Position numbers and translations under genes: made by a program. A stretch of 64,000 nucleotides of DNA from an uncultured Spirochaetales bacterium (GTDB lineage Bacteria > UBP6 > UBA1177), in contig CACYHH010000002.1 of assembly GCA_902774115.1 (NCBI GenBank), forward strand, positions 186,001 to 250,000. Direction: 5' to 3'. Positions 9,857 to 18,356 of this stretch are shown here, one piece after another. Position 1 is the first letter of the stretch. Each line of letters starts with the position of its first letter. Under the pieces are notes generated by a model. The model was not told the origin of the DNA and made no database searches. It saw only the letters and a list, made by a program, of their open reading frames with translations.

Positions 9857-10243
9857 TTATCTCTTCGAGAACTGGTATCTTGCTCTTGCAGAACGAAGAC
9901 CGTATTTCTTTCTCTCTTTCATTCTTGCGTCTCTCCTCAGGAAACCTTCCTTTTTGAGAGCCGGTCTCATTTCGGGATCATACTCAACGAGAGCTTTTGA
10001 AATGCCGTGTCTGACTGCTTCAGCCTGAGCACAGATTCCGCCGCCGCAAACCGTAACGAGGATGTCAAATTTACCCTGTGTTTTCGTGATTGCGAGAGGA
10101 GCATCAATTTTAATAATGTTGCTGTCGGTGTAAAAATACTCTTTTGTGGTTTTACCGTTGACAACGATTTCACCTTTTCCCGGTCTCAAAAAAACTCTTG
10201 CGACTGCTGTTTTTCTTTTGCCGGTAGCGTACCACTGTTCCAT
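9857..10243 (-). CDS. rpsI: 30S ribosomal protein S9
   Basis: 128 residues, the usual length. It has the S9 start WYATGKRKTAVARVFL, the GGGICAQAEAVRHGISKAL core and the basic tail RSARARYQFSKR that reaches toward the P-site tRNA. GGAGAT precedes the ATG. It lies 17 bases after rplM, the normal bacterial pair, and a terminator follows. Confidence 0.98.
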   Translation of the reverse strand: MEQWYATGKRKTAVARVFLRPGKGEIVVNGKTTKEYFYTDSNIIKIDAPLAITKTQGKFDILVTVCGGGICAQAEAVRHGISKALVEYDPEMRPALKKEGFLRRDARMKERKKYGLRSARARYQFSKR

Positions 10244-10260
10244 TCTTTATCTCCAAATAG

Positions 10261-10719
10261 TTAAATTTTTTCAACTTTGCCGGTTACGTCAACTCTGAGC
10301 TTGGTCGGCTGCTGAGCTGTGTGGGCATGTTCGTTTCCTGCGAAGATTTTGAGCTTGGTCATAATCTGGTTCGCAAGTTTGTTCTTCGGCATCATTCCCT
10401 TTACCGCGTGAAGAATGAGGTAATCAGGATGTTTCTGGATCATTTCAGCTGCCGTAAGCGATTTCATACCGCTCTGATAACCTGAATAATGGTAATAATT
10501 CTTTTCAGTAAGTTTGCTGCCGGTAAGGTCGATCTTTTCGGCATTAGTAATAACTACATAGTCACCGCAGTCAACGCTCGGCGTGTAGTCAACTTTTGTT
10601 TTTCCGCGAAGGATGTTTGCAACAGCCGTCGCAAGTCTTCCGAGTCTGACGCCCGTTGCGTCGATCTCGAACCATTCTCTCTTAACGTCTTCTTTTCTTT
10701 TGTATTTTGTCAATTCCAT
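10261..10719 (-). CDS. rplM: 50S ribosomal protein L13
   Basis: About 152 residues. The ATG at 10719 (MELTKYKRK) is preferred because AGGAAG lies about 6 bases upstream; an in-frame start at 10746 has none. L13 features are seen: WFEIDATGVRLGRLAT, the DYVVITNAEKI core, YYHYSGY and AVKGMMPKNKLA. It is the first gene of the rplM-rpsI pair, with a promoter at 10759-10786. Confidence 0.97.
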   Translation of the reverse strand: MELTKYKRKEDVKREWFEIDATGVRLGRLATAVANILRGKTKVDYTPSVDCGDYVVITNAEKIDLTGSKLTEKNYYHYSGYQSGMKSLTAAEMIQKHPDYLILHAVKGMMPKNKLANQIMTKLKIFAGNEHAHTAQQPTKLRVDVTGKVEKI

Positions 10720-10758
10720 GACACTCTTCCTCATGTCAGTTACCAAAAAAGCGACGGT

Positions 10759-10786
10759 ATATTACGCGACTAAACTTCAAAGTCAA
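10759..10786 (-). promoter_or_regulatory. Promoter for rplM-rpsI
   Basis: On the minus strand TTGACT (10786-10781) and TAATAT (10764-10759) are separated by 16 bases, 40 bases upstream of the rplM start. It is one of two promoter-like sites in the 340-base gap between rplM and the next lipoprotein; the rest of that gap shows no gene. Confidence 0.6.
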
Positions 10787-11003
10787 GAAAAAAGTGAAGA
10801 ACTCTGAAATTTTTTAATGATTATGCAGTTTTTTGCTTCGAGATTCCGGGCCTTTTGCCGGAGCTTAGGTCTGCTTGCCCGCAGTTTGTCTTGCTTCCAT
10901 CTCTTTTAGTTGCGCCGGAGATAACGCTTGTACACCGCGGCAGGTAAGAAAATATTCTTGCAGAAACGTATTGGAAGTAATATATTAAAATCTCAAAAGT
11001 TCC

Positions 11004-11033
11004 TTGACAGTTCTGATTTTTGCATTTTGTATT
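11004..11033 (+). promoter_or_regulatory. Promoter for the small lipoprotein gene
   Basis: TTGACA (11004-11009) is a perfect -35 box. A weaker -10 (TGTATT, 11028-11033) follows after 18 bases, 27 bases before the ATG at 11060. Confidence 0.5.
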
Positions 11034-11059
11034 TTTAACAATTTCATTGGAGTAAAACC

Positions 11060-11521
11060 ATGACTAAGAAATTATTGTTTATCATAATTTCAGCAGTTTT
11101 TATGTTTTTGAGCTGTGGCAATGAAGGCTTTAAGGCGGTCGATGTCAGCGAATGTCTTCACGAAGAACCTGCTTTTGCTTTCAAGGATAGAATCTATAAT
11201 GAGACTGAAAACTACTATTCTTGCAAAGAATATGTCGAAGTAATCGAAAAAACAGACACAACCATTAAATTCAACTGGTTTGCCGCGTTTCATTGTGATG
11301 ATTGGGAATACGGCTACGAAATCGAGGGGATCGTGGAAAATGTTCTTAAAGTCAGCATTAAAGAACGGGACCTCAGTGATTTGGCGACTGACTGCGACAA
11401 CTGCTGCCGCCTTATGCCGATAGAATATGCGGCTTCAAGCGCAGAAGAGATCGAATCAATCAAAGGAATCGAAATCAATTACGAAGGCAAAAACCACACT
11501 GCTTATTTCGAAATAATTTAA
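11060..11521 (+). CDS. Small Cys-containing lipoprotein
   Basis: 153 residues. A lipoprotein signal (KKLLFIIISAVFMFLSC) puts the lipidated Cys at residue 19. The mature part has seven further Cys (SECLHE, YYSCKEY, FHCDDWE, TDCDNCCR), which suggests disulfides in the periplasm or on the surface. GGAG precedes the ATG and there is a clear promoter. The family is not recognised. It stands alone between the ribosomal protein operon, which points away, and the dehydrogenase operon. Confidence 0.75.
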   Translation: MTKKLLFIIISAVFMFLSCGNEGFKAVDVSECLHEEPAFAFKDRIYNETENYYSCKEYVEVIEKTDTTIKFNWFAAFHCDDWEYGYEIEGIVENVLKVSIKERDLSDLATDCDNCCRLMPIEYAASSAEEIESIKGIEINYEGKNHTAYFEII

Positions 11522-11735
11522 ACGAAGAAAACAAACTGTTTTTCCTATGCTGTAAAACAGCAGAAAAAATAAAAATCGTGGAGGAAAACAGGTGATACGA
11601 TGAGGCAATCTGCGGCAACCTCTCAAAAAATCCCAAAATTTTTTTGTGCTAAAAATAAATATGACTATATTTCCGATTTCGTAAAAGTCTGCGGATCGTC
11701 GCAGATCGGATTATGGTTTTTTATTGGAGAAAAAA

Positions 11736-12695
11736 ATGAAAAGAATTCTTGTTGTGGGTGCCAGCGGTCAGATCGGAAGCGAACTTGTTCCCGAACTCAG
11801 AAGAATTTACGGCGAAAGCAATGTTGTTGCGGCAGATCTTAAAGATCCGTCCCAGCTTGCTCCGACGCTTGTTGACGGTATTTACGAACAGGCAGACATT
11901 CTCGACACGGCGCGTGTTTCCGAGATCATTAAAAAATATAATGTTGACGCGGTTTACAACCTCGTTGCTCTTCTTTCGAGCGTCGGCGAGCAGAAGCCGC
12001 AGCTTTCCTGGAAGATCAACCTCGGCGGTCTGATGAATCTTCTCGAGATCGCGAGAGAGCTTCATTTCCAGCTTTTTACTCCGAGTTCGATCGGTTCTTT
12101 CGGCCCGGCTACCCCGAAAGACAACACTCCTCAGGACACGATCCAGCGTCCGACTTCGATGTACGGTGTTACCAAAGTCGCGGGCGAACTTCTCTGCGAC
12201 TACTACTATAAAAAATACGGCGTCGATACGAGAGGCGTCAGATTTCCGGGTATCATTTCGAACGTCACGCTTCCCGGCGGCGGCACGACCGACTACGCAG
12301 TCGATATTTACTACGAAGCGATCAAAAAACATCACTACACCTGCTACATCAAAGCCGGAACTTACATGGATATGATGTATATGCCAGACTGTCTCAAGGC
12401 TGCTATCGGCGTTATGGAAGCCGATTCTTCGAGATTCATCCACAGAAACTGCTTCAACGTCGCTTCGATGAGCTTCGAGCCGGAACAGATCGCAGCTGCA
12501 ATCAGAAAAGTTATTCCTGATTTCACGATGGATTACGACATTGATCCGGTCCGCCAGGGCATCGCTGAAAGCTGGCCGAACAAAATGGACGACTCCTGCG
12601 CAAGAGCTGAGTGGGACTGGGCACCGAGTTACGATTTGGACACTATGACTGAGGATATGATCAAAGTTCTCAGCAAAAGATTGTTGAACAAATAA
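11736..12695 (+). CDS. NAD-dependent epimerase family, L-threonine 3-dehydrogenase type
   Basis: 319 residues from the ATG at 11736, which has GGAG 6 bases upstream; an in-frame TTG at 11724 overlaps that site and is rejected. The Rossmann motif VGASGQIGSEL opens the protein. An SDR active site is visible as TPSSIGSFG and the catalytic YGVTK (Tyr/Lys). The PGGGTTDYAVDIYYEA stretch is characteristic of SDR-type threonine dehydrogenases. These oxidise L-threonine to 2-amino-3-ketobutyrate with NAD+. Assignment within the broad epimerase family is by these motifs. mscL follows after 15 bases. Confidence 0.85.
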   Translation: MKRILVVGASGQIGSELVPELRRIYGESNVVAADLKDPSQLAPTLVDGIYEQADILDTARVSEIIKKYNVDAVYNLVALLSSVGEQKPQLSWKINLGGLMNLLEIARELHFQLFTPSSIGSFGPATPKDNTPQDTIQRPTSMYGVTKVAGELLCDYYYKKYGVDTRGVRFPGIISNVTLPGGGTTDYAVDIYYEAIKKHHYTCYIKAGTYMDMMYMPDCLKAAIGVMEADSSRFIHRNCFNVASMSFEPEQIAAAIRKVIPDFTMDYDIDPVRQGIAESWPNKMDDSCARAEWDWAPSYDLDTMTEDMIKVLSKRLLNK

Positions 12696-12710
12696 CTGAG
12701 GGAGAAAAAA

Positions 12711-13160
12711 ATGAAAAATCTGCTTAAGGAATTTAAAGATTTCGCAATGAAGGGAAATGTTATGGACATGGCTGTCGGTATCATCATCGGCGGTGCGTTC
12801 GGCAAGATCGTAACTTCGGTCGTCAACGATGTCATCATGCCGCTCATCGGTCTTATCGTCGGCGGTGTCAACTTTACCGACCTCGCCATCACTCTGAAAG
12901 AAGCTGTTCCTGCTGCTGAAGGCGTTGCGGCAAAACCTGCTGTCCTTCTGAAATACGGAAACTTCCTCCAGACCACTTTCGATTTCCTCATCGTTGCGTT
13001 TTCGATCTTCCTTTTCATCAAAATAATCAACACGGCTAAGGAAAAACTTGAAAAAGCTACGAAAGCTGCTGAAGAAGCTGCTGCAGCTGCGGCTCCGGCA
13101 CCGGCTCCGGATCCTCAGATCGTTCTTCTTACCGAGATCAGAGACCTTCTCAAAAAGTAA
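12711..13160 (+). CDS. mscL: Large-conductance mechanosensitive channel
   Basis: 149 residues. MscL order is clear: amphipathic N-terminus ([31 protein letters not shown]), first membrane helix, a periplasmic loop, a second helix ([16 protein letters not shown]) and a charged C-terminal helix. An unusually Ala/Pro-rich linker (about residues 122-135) precedes the last helix. It opens under membrane tension to release solutes. GGGAG precedes the ATG, and the gene is probably co-transcribed with the dehydrogenase gene. Confidence 0.96.
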   Translation: MKNLLKEFKDFAMKGNVMDMAVGIIIGGAFGKIVTSVVNDVIMPLIGLIVGGVNFTDLAITLKEAVPAAEGVAAKPAVLLKYGNFLQTTFDFLIVAFSIFLFIKIINTAKEKLEKATKAAEEAAAAAAPAPAPDPQIVLLTEIRDLLKK

Positions 13161-13212
13161 CTGTTTTTCCGTTCTTTTCCGTTAACCAACGGATATTCTT
13201 TAAAGGTGAAAA

Positions 13213-14298
13213 ATGTCACAGACACTCAAAATCCTTAAAATTTTGTATTCGGCTTTCGGTTTCCGCTTCAAATACATTGGTATCCTCATTTTCAGGACTT
13301 TCATCGGCGCACTGATGACGGTAACGCTCTTTCTGGACAAGATTTTCTTTCCCGGCGCGGCTAAGCAGAAAATCGAAAAACCCGTCTTTTTAATCGGACA
13401 TCTGCGCAGCGGAACGACTTTCCTGCACCGTTTTCTGACTGAAAACTGCGATGAACTGCGCGGTTTCGCGATGTGGGAGATGGTTTTTCCCTCCATTTTT
13501 ATGCGGAAAATCATAAAACCGTTCCTTCCGCTCGTGAAAAATCTCTCTTTCGACGGAGTCTGGGACCCGAAAATCCACAAAACCGACCTTTTTTCGATGG
13601 AAACAGACGACATTGCCCTTTCGATGCGCTATTTCGACGGACTTCTTTCGTGGATCTACTTCTACTGCTGGCAGAATTTTGACGAAAGCCACACTTTTGA
13701 AAAAGAGCTTGTCGAAGTCGCCGGGCAGGAAAAATTTGCCGAGTATCTTCAGGAAATCCACCGCAAAAACATCTGGAAAACGGGCAGGAGAATGTTCTCG
13801 AAGTCGTTTGCACAGCTTTTTGCGGTCGATAAGATCGAGGAGATCTACGAAGATCCGCGCATCATGCTCATAATCAGGAACCCGCTCGAGGCAGTGCCAT
13901 CGATGATGTCGCTTGAAAAACGGGTTCAGGAGTCGCTGAACAACTACAGTTCTCAGCCGGCAGAGCTTCAGCAGCGTTTCCTCAAAAACATGTACCGCAC
14001 GTCGCTTTTCTACTATAAAATGTTCGACGAGATAGCGGAAAAGAAGAAAAACTCTCCGAATTTCCTGCTTCTTACCCACAAGCAGCTTATGACCGATTTC
14101 GACAATACTTTCGAGCGGATAATCTCTTTCTGTGATCTCAAAAAAGATGAAAAGTTAGCGGCTGCGCTTAAAATTCAGTCCGAAAAGCAGAAAACTTTCA
14201 AGACCGAGCACATCTATTCGCTCGAGCAGTTCGGACTTACCGAAGAGCAGGTGAGACGCGACTTTGCCTTCGTTTTTGAAAAATACGATCTCGATTGA
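13213..14298 (+). CDS. Sulfotransferase family protein
   Basis: 361 residues. The PAPS-binding motifs are in place: GHLRSGTTFLH (about 62-72) as the 5'-phosphosulfate loop and RNPLEAVPSMMS (about 223-234) as the 3'-phosphate motif. A hydrophobic stretch near residues 20-45 may anchor it to the membrane. Members transfer sulfate from PAPS to sugars, lipids or peptides. The substrate cannot be read. It lies 52 bases downstream of mscL in the same direction. No PAPS synthesis genes are in the window. Confidence 0.82.
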   Translation: MSQTLKILKILYSAFGFRFKYIGILIFRTFIGALMTVTLFLDKIFFPGAAKQKIEKPVFLIGHLRSGTTFLHRFLTENCDELRGFAMWEMVFPSIFMRKIIKPFLPLVKNLSFDGVWDPKIHKTDLFSMETDDIALSMRYFDGLLSWIYFYCWQNFDESHTFEKELVEVAGQEKFAEYLQEIHRKNIWKTGRRMFSKSFAQLFAVDKIEEIYEDPRIMLIIRNPLEAVPSMMSLEKRVQESLNNYSSQPAELQQRFLKNMYRTSLFYYKMFDEIAEKKKNSPNFLLLTHKQLMTDFDNTFERIISFCDLKKDEKLAAALKIQSEKQKTFKTEHIYSLEQFGLTEEQVRRDFAFVFEKYDLD

Positions 14299-14393
14299 TT
14301 AAATCCGCATTTTCTTGATTTAATGCGCTTTGCGGCAATAATAACGCGTTTTACGGCATTTAGCCGATTTTTTTGATAATTTTGGAGTCAGAT

Positions 14394-15815
14394 ATGCAAG
14401 TTTGGATTGAAGAAAGCCTTAAAAACGGCGAATTGTTTTTCTATATCGTGCCGGCGGTTCTTTTGCTTCTGCTTTTGATCGTTATTTTCTGGCCCGACAA
14501 GAAAAAAGAGAAAAAGGAAGAAACCGAAGAAGACGAAATCGACAAGCTCATAAAAGCCGACAAAAAGCTGAAAGCTGAGATAGAACCGATTGTTGAAAAT
14601 ACGGAAGAACCTCCTTTCAAAGAGGCCGGCGCCGAAATCCAATTGTTCGAGGAACAGGATGTACAGACGTTTCCCGAAACGTCTCAAAAACCGATTGAAC
14701 CCGAACAACCTGCGGAACCGGAAAAAACCGAGGAACCCGCACCCGTAGAGACGTCACCTGAGACGTCTCCGGAACCCGAAAAACCTGCGGAACCGGAAAA
14801 AACCGAGGAACCTGAATCCGTAGAGACGTCACCTGAGACGTCTCCGGAACCCGAAAAACCTGCGGAACCCGCACCTGTAGAGATGTCACCTGAGACGTCT
14901 CCGGAACCCGAACAACCCGCCGCAACAATCAAAAGCGGTCTCGAAAAAACGAAAAAAGGCGGCTTTATGTCGCGTCTTCTCGGTCTTTTCAGAAACAGCG
15001 TCGTTGATGACGACCTTATCGAAGAGCTCGAAGAGATCCTTTACACCGCCGACATGGGTGTCGCTACAGTTTCGTGGCTTATGGATCTCGTCAACAAAAA
15101 CCGTTCAAAATTCTCAAGCGGCGACGATGTCAAACAGTTCCTCAAAGAGCAGATCCGTGAAGTTCTCGTCGCAAACCATAAACCGTTCCCCGAAATCACC
15201 GAAAAACCGACGGTATTCCTCATGGTCGGCGTAAACGGCGCGGGAAAAACGACGACTATCGGCAAACTTGCGCACAAATTCATTGCTCAGGGAAAAATCC
15301 CGATGCTGGCGGCAGGAGACACTTTCCGTGCAGCGGCGGTCGAGCAGCTCAAGGTCTGGGGCGAGCGCAATAACTGCACGGTCATCAGCGACAAAGACGG
15401 CGCTGATCCGGCATCGGTCGCTTTCAACGCGGTAAACAGCGCGATCAGCAAAGATGTTGACGTTCTTCTTGTCGATACGGCGGGAAGGCTGCAGAACCGC
15501 GTAAATCTTATGGAAGAACTTATCAAGATAAACCGCGTCATCGGCAAGGCAAAACCAGGTGCTCCGCATGAAACGATAATCGTGATCGACGCGAACAACG
15601 GTCAGAATGCGCTCACTCAGGCAAAACAGTTCAGCGAAGCCGTAAAAGTTACCGGAATCATTATCACGAAACTCGACGGCAGCGCAAAAGGAGGCGTTAT
15701 AATCGGCATTTCGAAAGAACTTGGCCTGCCGGTTTACCTTGTCGGAGTAGGCGAGAAAATCGAAGATCTTCGCCCCTTCGACCCGAATGAATTTGTTGAG
15801 GCTCTTTTTGAATAA
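14394..15815 (+). CDS. ftsY: Signal recognition particle receptor FtsY with repeat-rich linker
   Basis: 473 residues from the ATG at 14394 (GGAG 6 bases upstream; an earlier in-frame start at 14373 is rejected). An N-terminal membrane helix (about 15-34) and a Lys/Glu stretch are followed by a Pro/Glu-rich linker with a 25-residue repeat (copies from 14704, 14779 and a shortened third). The NG GTPase domain follows: P-loop GVNGAGKTTT near residue 278, then GDTFRAAA, DTAGR and TKLDGSAKGG. It receives SRP-ribosome complexes at the inner membrane. The linker DNA contains four palindromes of a type also found between genes in this window. Confidence 0.95.
   Translation: MQVWIEESLKNGELFFYIVPAVLLLLLLIVIFWPDKKKEKKEETEEDEIDKLIKADKKLKAEIEPIVENTEEPPFKEAGAEIQLFEEQDVQTFPETSQKPIEPEQPAEPEKTEEPAPVETSPETSPEPEKPAEPEKTEEPESVETSPETSPEPEKPAEPAPVEMSPETSPEPEQPAATIKSGLEKTKKGGFMSRLLGLFRNSVVDDDLIEELEEILYTADMGVATVSWLMDLVNKNRSKFSSGDDVKQFLKEQIREVLVANHKPFPEITEKPTVFLMVGVNGAGKTTTIGKLAHKFIAQGKIPMLAAGDTFRAAAVEQLKVWGERNNCTVISDKDGADPASVAFNAVNSAISKDVDVLLVDTAGRLQNRVNLMEELIKINRVIGKAKPGAPHETIIVIDANNGQNALTQAKQFSEAVKVTGIIITKLDGSAKGGVIIGISKELGLPVYLVGVGEKIEDLRPFDPNEFVEALFE
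14665..14684. repeat. Palindrome inside ftsY, first
   Basis: Arms AGACGTTTC (14665-14673) and GAAACGTCT (14676-14684) are perfect inverted repeats with a 2-base loop, in the coding sequence of the FtsY linker. Confidence 0.8.
14704..14914 (+). repeat. 75-base coding repeat in the ftsY linker
   Basis: Two 75-base copies and one shortened third copy encode Pro/Glu-rich units ending in SPETSPEPE. Each copy carries a palindrome with arms GAGACGTC and GACGTCTC and loop ACCTGA: 14748-14769, 14823-14844, and 14880-14901 (the last with one mismatch). Slipped-strand copy-number change would stay in frame. Confidence 0.85.
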
Positions 15816-15851
15816 CGACCTGATTTTATTTAATATTTTGTGAGGGAAACC

Positions 15852-17078
15852 ATGGAAGACAAAAAATCCGTTGCAATTCTCTGCTCCGGCGGCCCGGCCC
15901 CTGGCATAAACACTGTCGTCTGCTCGATAGCCAAAGTCTTTTTGAAGGCGCACTACAGAGTTATCGGCATAAATTACGGCACGAAGACACTTTTCACAGA
16001 CCATGTCGATACGGTCGAGATCGATTTTGACCTTGCCGACCATTATTTCAATCGCGGCGGATCGTTCCTTAAAATGAGCCGCTACAAACCGAAAGACAGC
16101 GAGTTCAAGCCCGATTTCTTCATCAAAAACAACGTTGAACTGCTCGTAACAATCGGCGGCGACGATACTGCGTCCACTGCGAACAGAATTACAAAATATC
16201 TGAACGAAAAGAACCTTCCTGTCCGCAATATCCACGTTCCGAAGACGATTGACAACGATCTTCCGCTGCCAGAAAGACTTCCCACTTTCGGCTATCAGTC
16301 GGCGAAAAACGAAGGTGTCAGGATCGCGACGACGATTTACGAAGATGCAAGAACGAGCGGAAACTGGTTCGTTGTCTCTTCAATGGGACGCGAGGCGGGA
16401 CACCTTGCTTTCGGAATCGGCTCAGCCTGCCACTATCCGATGATAATAATTCCCGAAATGTTCAAAAATGTCGAAGTCACCTTTGACAGAATCATAAAAA
16501 TGATGATCTCCTCAATCGTAAAAAGAAAAATCTACGGCATGGACTACGGCGCTATCATGATCAGCGAAGGCGTTTTCCACTTCATGTCTGATGAAGAGAT
16601 AATCGGATCGGGAATCAAATTCTCCTTCGACGAGCACGGACATCCCGAACTCGGAAACGTCTCGAAAGCGCATATATTCAACGTTCTCCTCAACGAAGAA
16701 CTTACTAAACTCGGCCTCAAGGTAAAATGCAGACCGACCGAAATCGGCTACGAAGTCCGCTGCTGCGCTCCGTGCGCTTTTGACCTCAAATACTGCACGC
16801 TGCTCGGTTTCGGCGTAAAAGAACTTTTCGACCGCGGCGTTTCGGGCTGCATCGTAGTCTGCCACAACGACGGAACAGTTTCTCCGCTCTACCTCGAAGA
16901 TGTCGAAGATCCCAAAACAGGCAAAATCAAACCGCGTCTTGTCGATACCGAAGCTGACGACTACAAAATGCTTGTCGAAAACTTCCACTACATCGATGAA
17001 GACGACTACGAAAAAGCCTCGAAATGGCTCAAAAATCCGCAGCTTTACAACATAAAACACATTCTTAACGAAAAATAG
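15852..17078 (+). CDS. Phosphofructokinase, pyrophosphate-dependent type
   Basis: 408 residues from the ATG at 15852, with GAGGGA just upstream; an in-frame GTG at 15840 is rejected. The phosphate-donor motif is GGDDTAS (about 102-108), with Asp where ATP enzymes have Gly. The next motif is PKTIDND (130-136), with Lys. This pair marks PPi-dependent enzymes in the PFK family. The reaction is reversible phosphorylation of fructose 6-phosphate, saving ATP in anaerobic glycolysis. The gene lies between ftsY and mnmA in one direction with short gaps. Donor specificity is by motif only. Confidence 0.88.
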   Translation: MEDKKSVAILCSGGPAPGINTVVCSIAKVFLKAHYRVIGINYGTKTLFTDHVDTVEIDFDLADHYFNRGGSFLKMSRYKPKDSEFKPDFFIKNNVELLVTIGGDDTASTANRITKYLNEKNLPVRNIHVPKTIDNDLPLPERLPTFGYQSAKNEGVRIATTIYEDARTSGNWFVVSSMGREAGHLAFGIGSACHYPMIIIPEMFKNVEVTFDRIIKMMISSIVKRKIYGMDYGAIMISEGVFHFMSDEEIIGSGIKFSFDEHGHPELGNVSKAHIFNVLLNEELTKLGLKVKCRPTEIGYEVRCCAPCAFDLKYCTLLGFGVKELFDRGVSGCIVVCHNDGTVSPLYLEDVEDPKTGKIKPRLVDTEADDYKMLVENFHYIDEDDYEKASKWLKNPQLYNIKHILNEK

Positions 17079-17089
17079 CCGGAGGAAAC

Positions 17090-18163
17090 ATGGCAAAAAT
17101 CGCTGTGGGCTTAAGCGGCGGAGTCGATTCCGCTGTCGCGGCGGCACTTCTCAAACAGCAGGGTTACGATGTCGTCGGAGTCACGATGTCGAACTGGGAC
17201 GGTTCGCTTCATGTCGAGGGCCCGATGCCCGATTCATGCTACGGGCCTTGCGAGGGAGAAAGCCTGGAAGCGGTTGAAGAAATCGCAAAAGTGCTTGATA
17301 TCCCTTATAAAGTTTTTGATTTGAGCGAGGCATACCGCGAAAACATCATTTCGTATTTCAAGCACGAATACATGTGCGGCAGAACGCCGAATCCGTGTGT
17401 GAGATGCAATTTCAAGATGAAGTTCGGGCTTCTTTTCGAAAAGGCGAGGGCTGAGCTTGGGATCGACCTTTTTGCGACAGGTCATTATGCGAGAATTATT
17501 GAAGAAAACGGCAAGTTTTTCCTTGCGAAAGCGTTGAATACGGCGAAAGACCAGAGCTATTTCCTGCAGATGCTGCGCCGCGAGTGGCTTCCGCACATCA
17601 TTTTTCCGCTCGGAAACATGACGAAAGACGAAGTGCGCGAAACGGCGAGAAAGTTTGATCTTCCCGTTGCCGAAAAAGAGGAAAGTCAGGATTTTATGGG
17701 CGGCAACCACGCTGTGCTTTTTGACGACGAAGTTGTGAAAGAGGGCAATATCGTTGACGAAAACGGCAAAATCTTAGGCCGCCACAAAGGAATAATCCAC
17801 TACACGATAGGGCAGCGCAAAGGGCTCGGCATCAGCAATCCGAAACCGCTTTTTGTCCTAAGGATCAATGCCGGAAAGAATGAAATCGTCGTCACCGAAA
17901 AGGAGCATTTATTCTCCAACGGGCTTGAAGGGGCGGAACTCAACCTGCTTGACGATATAGAAAATCCTAATGAATTCAAAGCATTGGTCAAAATCAGGCA
18001 GAAACACAAAGAGTGCCAGGCCACAGTTTCGATCCTGGACGGCGGCAGATTCAAAGTCGTTTTTGAAACGCCGCAGCTTTCGGTCACTCCCGGTCAGGCA
18101 GTCGCAATTTACCGCGAAGACGGGATCCTTCAGGGCGGCGGAATCATAGAAAAAGGGTTTTGA
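17090..18163 (+). CDS. mnmA: tRNA 2-thiouridylase MnmA, atypical active site
   Basis: 357 residues. The ATP-loop SGGVDS (9-14), the first catalytic Cys in NPCVRCN (Cys103) and the ATGHYARI motif are normal. The segment that usually carries the second Cys (STGICFIG in E. coli) reads EESQDFMGG near residues 198-206 and has no Cys. Extra cysteines appear at 50 and 54 (DSCYGPCEGES). MnmA thiolates U34 of Lys, Glu and Gln tRNAs. The change suggests a different sulfur-transfer chemistry, possibly with a metal cluster, which is inference. GGAGG precedes the ATG, 11 bases after the kinase stop. Confidence 0.92.
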   Translation: MAKIAVGLSGGVDSAVAAALLKQQGYDVVGVTMSNWDGSLHVEGPMPDSCYGPCEGESLEAVEEIAKVLDIPYKVFDLSEAYRENIISYFKHEYMCGRTPNPCVRCNFKMKFGLLFEKARAELGIDLFATGHYARIIEENGKFFLAKALNTAKDQSYFLQMLRREWLPHIIFPLGNMTKDEVRETARKFDLPVAEKEESQDFMGGNHAVLFDDEVVKEGNIVDENGKILGRHKGIIHYTIGQRKGLGISNPKPLFVLRINAGKNEIVVTEKEHLFSNGLEGAELNLLDDIENPNEFKALVKIRQKHKECQATVSILDGGRFKVVFETPQLSVTPGQAVAIYREDGILQGGGIIEKGF

Positions 18164-18202
18164 TTCGAAGCAGTTCAACGTTTTTCTTGATTTTTTAGAC
18201 TG

Positions 18203-18346
18203 CTATTTCTGAAGCAAATTCCTAAGTTCGGGAATGTCATTGACCAGAGTGTCGTAGACAATTCCTAAATCCACGCGACCGTATTCGTGAACGATTTTAT
18301 TTCGCAAACCGTAAATGTCTGTCCAAGGAATTTCGCCGCGTTGCAT
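18203..18346 (-). pseudogene. 3' remnant of a HepT-like HEPN toxin gene
   Basis: Only 47 codons remain from an ATG at 18346 to a TAG at 18203. They encode the C-terminal part of a HepT/DUF86 protein: IPWTDIYGLRNKIVHEY with the HEPN R-x4-H-x-Y signature, then a typical PELRNLL tail. A full HepT is over 100 residues. The frame closes upstream at a stop within the neighbouring antitoxin gene, so the N-terminal helices are missing. The remnant follows directly after the nucleotidyltransferase gene, the usual MntA-HepT order. It overlaps no other gene and is probably inactive. Confidence 0.8.
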
Positions 18347-18356
18347 TTTGTATGTT

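Noticed and set aside
11532-11563. Possible terminator after the small lipoprotein gene
   Set aside because: CTGTTTT and AAAACAG can pair, but the stem is short and no T-run follows on the plus strand.
13178-13191. Hairpin CCGTT / AACGG after mscL
   Set aside because: The stem is only five base pairs and lacks a T-run, so it is too weak to call a terminator.
15114-16235. Minus-strand frame of 373 residues across ftsY and the phosphofructokinase gene
   Set aside because: It spans two well-supported plus-strand genes and has no recognisable domain.
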